A stretch of DNA of 64,000 nucleotides from Tubiluchus corallicola (taxonomy: Eukaryota; Priapulida; Priapulimorpha; Priapulimorphida; Tubiluchidae), in assembly GCA_030141605.1 (NCBI GenBank), contig JAQGDQ010000135.1, positions 62,001 through 126,000 on the forward strand, in the 5' to 3' direction. Numbering within the stretch: the first letter of the stretch is position 1; each line of letters opens with the position of its first letter. The translations under genes and the position numbers were made by a program. This document shows, in pieces, positions 60,095 to 64,000 of this stretch. The notes below the pieces were generated by a model. The model had not been told where the DNA came from. It saw only the letters and a program-made list of their open reading frames with translations, and did not search any database.

Positions 60095-62181
60095 TCACAT
60101 GTTAGGCCTTCCAGAACTAGGCGTTCTACCAATTTCCTTCAGCACAAGCATTCCTCTTCCGTTGTACATTAAAGTATTGCGGCGCGGAACATTGTTGCCG
60201 TTTCTTGGCATGCCACTGTTTATTAATACGAAATTGTTACCACTCATGACTATCTCCTCAGTCGTCTCCGCTTGGGGCGTCGTCGTTGGCACTAGAAGAT
60301 AAATTGCTTGGGCACCCTGGATGTTATTCCAAGAAGATCTTGCAAGCGTCGTCTTGGTCGTGGTCGTCGGCATAGCGGTAGTAGGTGGTAACGTTGTTGT
60401 CGTCATCATTTCTGGTGTTGTACTCGTCATTACTGCCATTATGACGAAGTTCATTCCAGGACCATCCTTAGAGGTTTCGTCAGATGTGCCATCGTCAGTT
60501 AACATCATCATCAATAGCTCCCTAGGAATCATCATGATGTTTCCATTCGAATCTTGAAGAATTAGTTTCTCTATTGGCATAGCAGAGTCTGACATTGGTG
60601 GTGGCATTCGAGGTGAGCTTGATATGGTCGTCATCTTTGTAGGTGGAGCTGCTGTCGTAGTGGTTGTTGTAGTTGTGGTGCTGGTGGTAGTTGTCGTCGT
60701 TGTTGTTGTTGCTGTTGTTTTAGTCGTTGGAGTCAAAGATGTGGGAATGTATAAAATAAATGGCCAAAATTGTGATTTTGTTTTCTCGTTCATTAATGTT
60801 GCTGTATGCATTGTCGTTGACGTTGTTGATGGAATGGTAGTAGTTGTTGTTGTAGTGGCTGTTGTAGTGGGCATGGCAGAAGGACTTGGCATGTACATAA
60901 GAAAAGGCCAATGTGGTGCTTTTGAGGTAGTCTTTTCTACAAATGACACCCGTGGTCCCATTTTACTTGGGAATATGTGAATTTCTCCCTTGATATTGCC
61001 AGTTTCAGGTGCAGCGGTGGTGGTAGTAGTCGTAGTAGACGTCGTAGATGGTGCTGGTGTAGCCACTGGCGAAACCATTGTTACTGGTCTAACTGGTCTA
61101 GTTTGACGCATTTCAGTTGCTCGCGTAGTGGTGCTCTGAGTAAACGCTGAAGTTGGCAGAGCTGTACTGGTAACCGTTTTCATGGCGTTTGGCACTACAG
61201 GTAAATAATTAATCGTTTTTCCTGGCGAGTTTTGCACATAACCAAAGTTTTGTTTTTTCAGGATGCTGGAATCATAAGCAGGTGTGACATAGTACCCAGA
61301 TGCCGCAAGATATTGTCCACCATAGCTTTTTTGAGGATTGTGGTGGTTTGTCGTTGGACGGTCGTACACTCGCACGCCATTGTGGCTGGAATGCGCTGGA
61401 CGCAGTGTTGTCCAAGGATTATAATAAGGTGTAGTGGCAGTAGCGTGCTGTGGGTACTGCTGGTAGAGCGGCTGGATCGTATTATATTGTTGCTGCTGTT
61501 GCTGATAGAGATGGTTAACTGGAGTCACTATTTGCCTGTTGTATACATTTTGAGGATAGTATCCACCAGGATGGTTGGGACCTGGATCTGGACCTGGATT
61601 ATAATTGTTATAGTACGCGGTTGGCCCTGCTTGATATTGTTGTAGTGGCTGATGTTGCAAGCCATAATATTGACGTTGGGCTGCTGGTAGTAGTGGTGGT
61701 GCAACAGGTGGATAGTTATACCCAAATCCATAGTCATAATGATATTTGTAGTCTTCTGTGTAGTCGCTATCGCAGTAATAACCATAGCATTGAGTTGTCG
61801 TTGTTGTCGTCGTAGTAGTAGTTGTATAGTTTCGATGAAAGCCGAAACCACCGTATAAACCATAAGGAAAGAACGGAAATGCACCATAAGGAGAATAGGT
61901 GGTGCTCCTGTATTGATGAATGTGAATGTGATAACCATTTCTGTAGCTGTCATCATCATCATACGAGCTTGTCGTTGTCGTTGTTGTAGTTGTTGTTTTT
62001 CTACGTCTGTAGAAATATCCAGTTCGATGTCTGTTGTGTCCTGGAAATCCAAAAGGCTGTCTGTATCCTCCGTGGTCGTAGTATCCATAAGGATTGCTGT
62101 ACACATCGCACAAAGCAATGATCGATGATATTGCCTGGAACAGACACATATAATAATTTTATGATACTTTTTAATGAAATT

Positions 62182-62217
<36 letters not shown>

Positions 62218-63227
62218 GACTATAAACATTATACAATGCATTAAAATCAGTCAGTGTACCTAACTAAAAATTTTACACTGTTAGCTGGCAAATGCGTCAA
62301 GTGCTAGAAACTAAAACTACTGGTGAATGTAATGCATAAAACACAAGCTTTAAACAAACTGTAGCGTACGATGAAATGTACAAGCACAAGCGCGCTAATT
62401 GCCAATATGATGTTGACAATGACAATAGGACATACACAAACATACACGATCATCAAGTACGCATTAAAATTGATGGAAGTTTATTCGACTTTATAATGAA
62501 AATTTTTAATCGTGCATAGATTCAAGAGCTAAAAATAAGCAGCAAGCAGATGGCAAACAGTATGTTCTACTGAGACTTTCACATCAGTTTAACATTCACC
62601 AACTAGCACCGTAACATCGCTTCGAAATGTTCTTCCTCGCAAACTGCCATTTTGGAATAAAAAAGGAAATTGATGCATCGACTGTTGCTACGTACTATGA
62701 AGTAAAATAACTTCTTTAATAATTTTTAGTTGTCCTTAGATATCAGTCATTTCACATATTACAGCATAATAGTTCCAAAGTATTAGTTTTAGTTCCAAAG
62801 TATTATTCACAGAATTAACAAAAACATTAACGCGCTGAGGGACATAGGTACAGGACAAAAGTGATGTATCTTTGCCGGAATATCATACTAGTATATCATA
62901 AAAATGAGTTGACATAGAAGTAACAGTGAACTAAAAAACAAGAGCTATTGTTGGTCACTACAATAACAAGGCGTCTACTTTTCAGAATACCATAGTCCAT
63001 AAGAAGACCATATTTCCTCAAAAGACGTTTTTGCGGTCTTCACACAGGTTTTTAGGTAGTTTGCCAGATTCACAAAGCTTAATAGCCAGCTCATAGTGCA
63101 TTAGCAATCTTAATTGCATAAGTATATACAGTTAAAACACTTGTAGAAGCGAGGAATGCTGCAAAAGTGAAAGAAAAGCTATACGTACCAAAACGAAGAA
63201 AAAGTTCTTCACTTCTGTGAATTTCAT
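60095..63227 (-). CDS. Secreted Tyr/Gln/Thr-rich low-complexity protein, two exons, 692 residues
   Basis: Exon 1 (63227-63189) encodes MKFTEVKNFFFVL with G at -3 and ends at donor GTACGT. Exon 2 (62134-60095) follows acceptor CTGTTCCAG in phase 0 and continues AISSIIALCDVYSNPYG, completing a classic signal peptide. The mature N-terminal part (to about 240) is rich in Tyr, Gly, His and Gln with two poly-Thr runs, YGYYCDSDYTEDY and a Q6 stretch. The remainder alternates long Thr tracts, probable mucin-type O-glycosylation sites, with short hydrophobic islands (HWPFLMYMP, FWPFILYIP, MNFVIMAVM, AIYLLVP). No known domain was recognised. An extracellular matrix, mucus or shell-matrix-like role is inference from composition. 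Open frames on the opposite strand are shadows of the repeats. Confidence 0.75.
62135..63188. other. Intron of the Thr-rich gene
   Basis: A 1.05-kb intron between the two halves of the signal peptide. It contains a (TA)n run at 62184-62215 and a 21-bp tandem duplication (TAGTTCCAAAGTATTA) near 62768-62805. Confidence 0.7.
62184..62215. repeat. (TA)n run
   Basis: About 15 TA units just upstream (in gene orientation) of the exon 2 acceptor. Confidence 0.9.
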
Positions 63228-64000
63228 TGCAGTAATTTCCGCGGTTTCTTCCTGCCACTTCCTCCGCACATCATTCTCCTCTATCTTTAACAAGCTTCCC
63301 GTCAAATTGAATGTTTTCAATTCGTAACTTTAAACAATGACCAGAGTAGTTCGGCTCTGCGCGCTCATGTTAATATACTGTTCTTTTAAAAAAACTAGCT
63401 TGCGTGGTACAAATGTAAGTGATTGCCCATAGACAAACGAGGAAAACTCGTTTACCGCTAATTAAACTGCAGCAATTAAGGAAAATTATCCCGTTTACAT
63501 GACCTATATACGACCCCAGCCTAAATAAGCACCACAATGATGCTTTTTTTCTGCTTATACATTTACACCGCAATTCCCTATCGATTATACAACGAAATGT
63601 AGGGGAGTAGGAGAAGAATAGAAATTGGGGCGCATGCATGTAAATAACAGCACGCATTTTACTCTCTGTTTCAAGGACAATTTAGCAAACGAAAAAAGGA
63701 AAAGAGTTCGCAAACGCGTGTGAAAGAGGTGCATATTGAAGAAGCCCTGTACTCTAATAAACTACCTTATTTTGTTAAAGAAGAAGTTGGAGGTTTTGAG
63801 CAATTTTAGATTTCTGGCACCAGCAGTTTTACTAGCGAGATAGTAAGCCTATAATTATAATTATGTTTGTCACTTCAGTGTTTTCTCACATACGACAGTA
63901 ACTACGTCACGGACATTCTTCTGATAATTAATAAGCAAGTTTTTAGATCAAAGGAAATAATTACAAGGCTTCGGAATGCTGGTCTGACACTAGTCGCACA
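63228..64000. other. 5' flank of the Thr-rich gene
   Basis: A minus-strand TATATTAA at 63370-63377 lies about 145 bp before the start codon and could be its core promoter. No other feature was recognised up to the right edge. Confidence 0.35.

Noticed and set aside
60321-60980. Val-rich plus-strand frames
   Set aside because: They are antisense shadows of the Thr codon repeats in the minus-strand gene.
62135-62149. ATG at 62149 as the start of the Thr-rich protein
   Set aside because: The five codons lie upstream of a strong CAG acceptor. The spliced form gives a complete signal peptide, while this start gives a poor one.
63228-63320. N-terminal extension of the signal-peptide exon to 63320
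   Set aside because: That position is TTG, not ATG, and the extension would bury the signal peptide.

Overview
Eukaryotic (invertebrate metazoan) DNA: AT-rich, intron-dense, with GT-AG splice sites, microsatellites and tRNA-derived repeats. The organism cannot be named from the sequence. A CCCTAA-type telomere-like tract, large introns, an intronless DUF23/GT92 glycosyltransferase and a Tyr/Gln/Thr-rich secreted protein would suit a lophotrochozoan such as a mollusc or annelid; this is inference.

Minus strand, 43.68 kb down to the left edge: the 5' half of a giant cadherin gene, orthologous to FAT4 / Drosophila fat. I could assemble nine coding exons with matching splice phases (5109+163+203+177+205+206+220+672+181 nt, about 2378 residues). 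They cover a signal peptide and cadherin repeats EC1 to about EC23, in repeat-by-repeat register with mammalian FAT4. The first coding exon alone carries 15 full repeats. It is followed by a 20.4-kb intron (18.05-38.49 kb) in which I find no coding exon. The rest of the protein (further EC repeats, EGF/laminin-G modules, membrane segment, cytoplasmic tail) lies beyond the left edge.

43.7-48.8 kb: the presumed promoter/5'UTR side of the cadherin gene, with a tRNA-Thr-like element and the relic of a LINE reverse-transcriptase C-terminus. 48.84-50.99 kb, plus strand: an unrecognised two-exon gene for a 244-residue, very basic RS-rich protein whose N-terminus resembles a PCNA-interacting peptide. 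50.99-55.8 kb: mostly noncoding.

55.86-57.39 kb, minus strand: an intronless type II membrane glycosyltransferase (GT92/DUF23). 59.6-63.2 kb, minus strand: a secreted low-complexity protein whose 13-residue signal-peptide exon lies 1.05 kb upstream of the main exon. Downstream of it is a separate acceptor-bounded terminal exon encoding what looks like a GPI-anchor signal, possibly an alternative 3' end. The genes have no obvious shared function. The cadherin is a planar polarity/Hippo receptor, the GT92 enzyme probably acts in the Golgi, and the Thr-rich protein is probably extracellular matrix.
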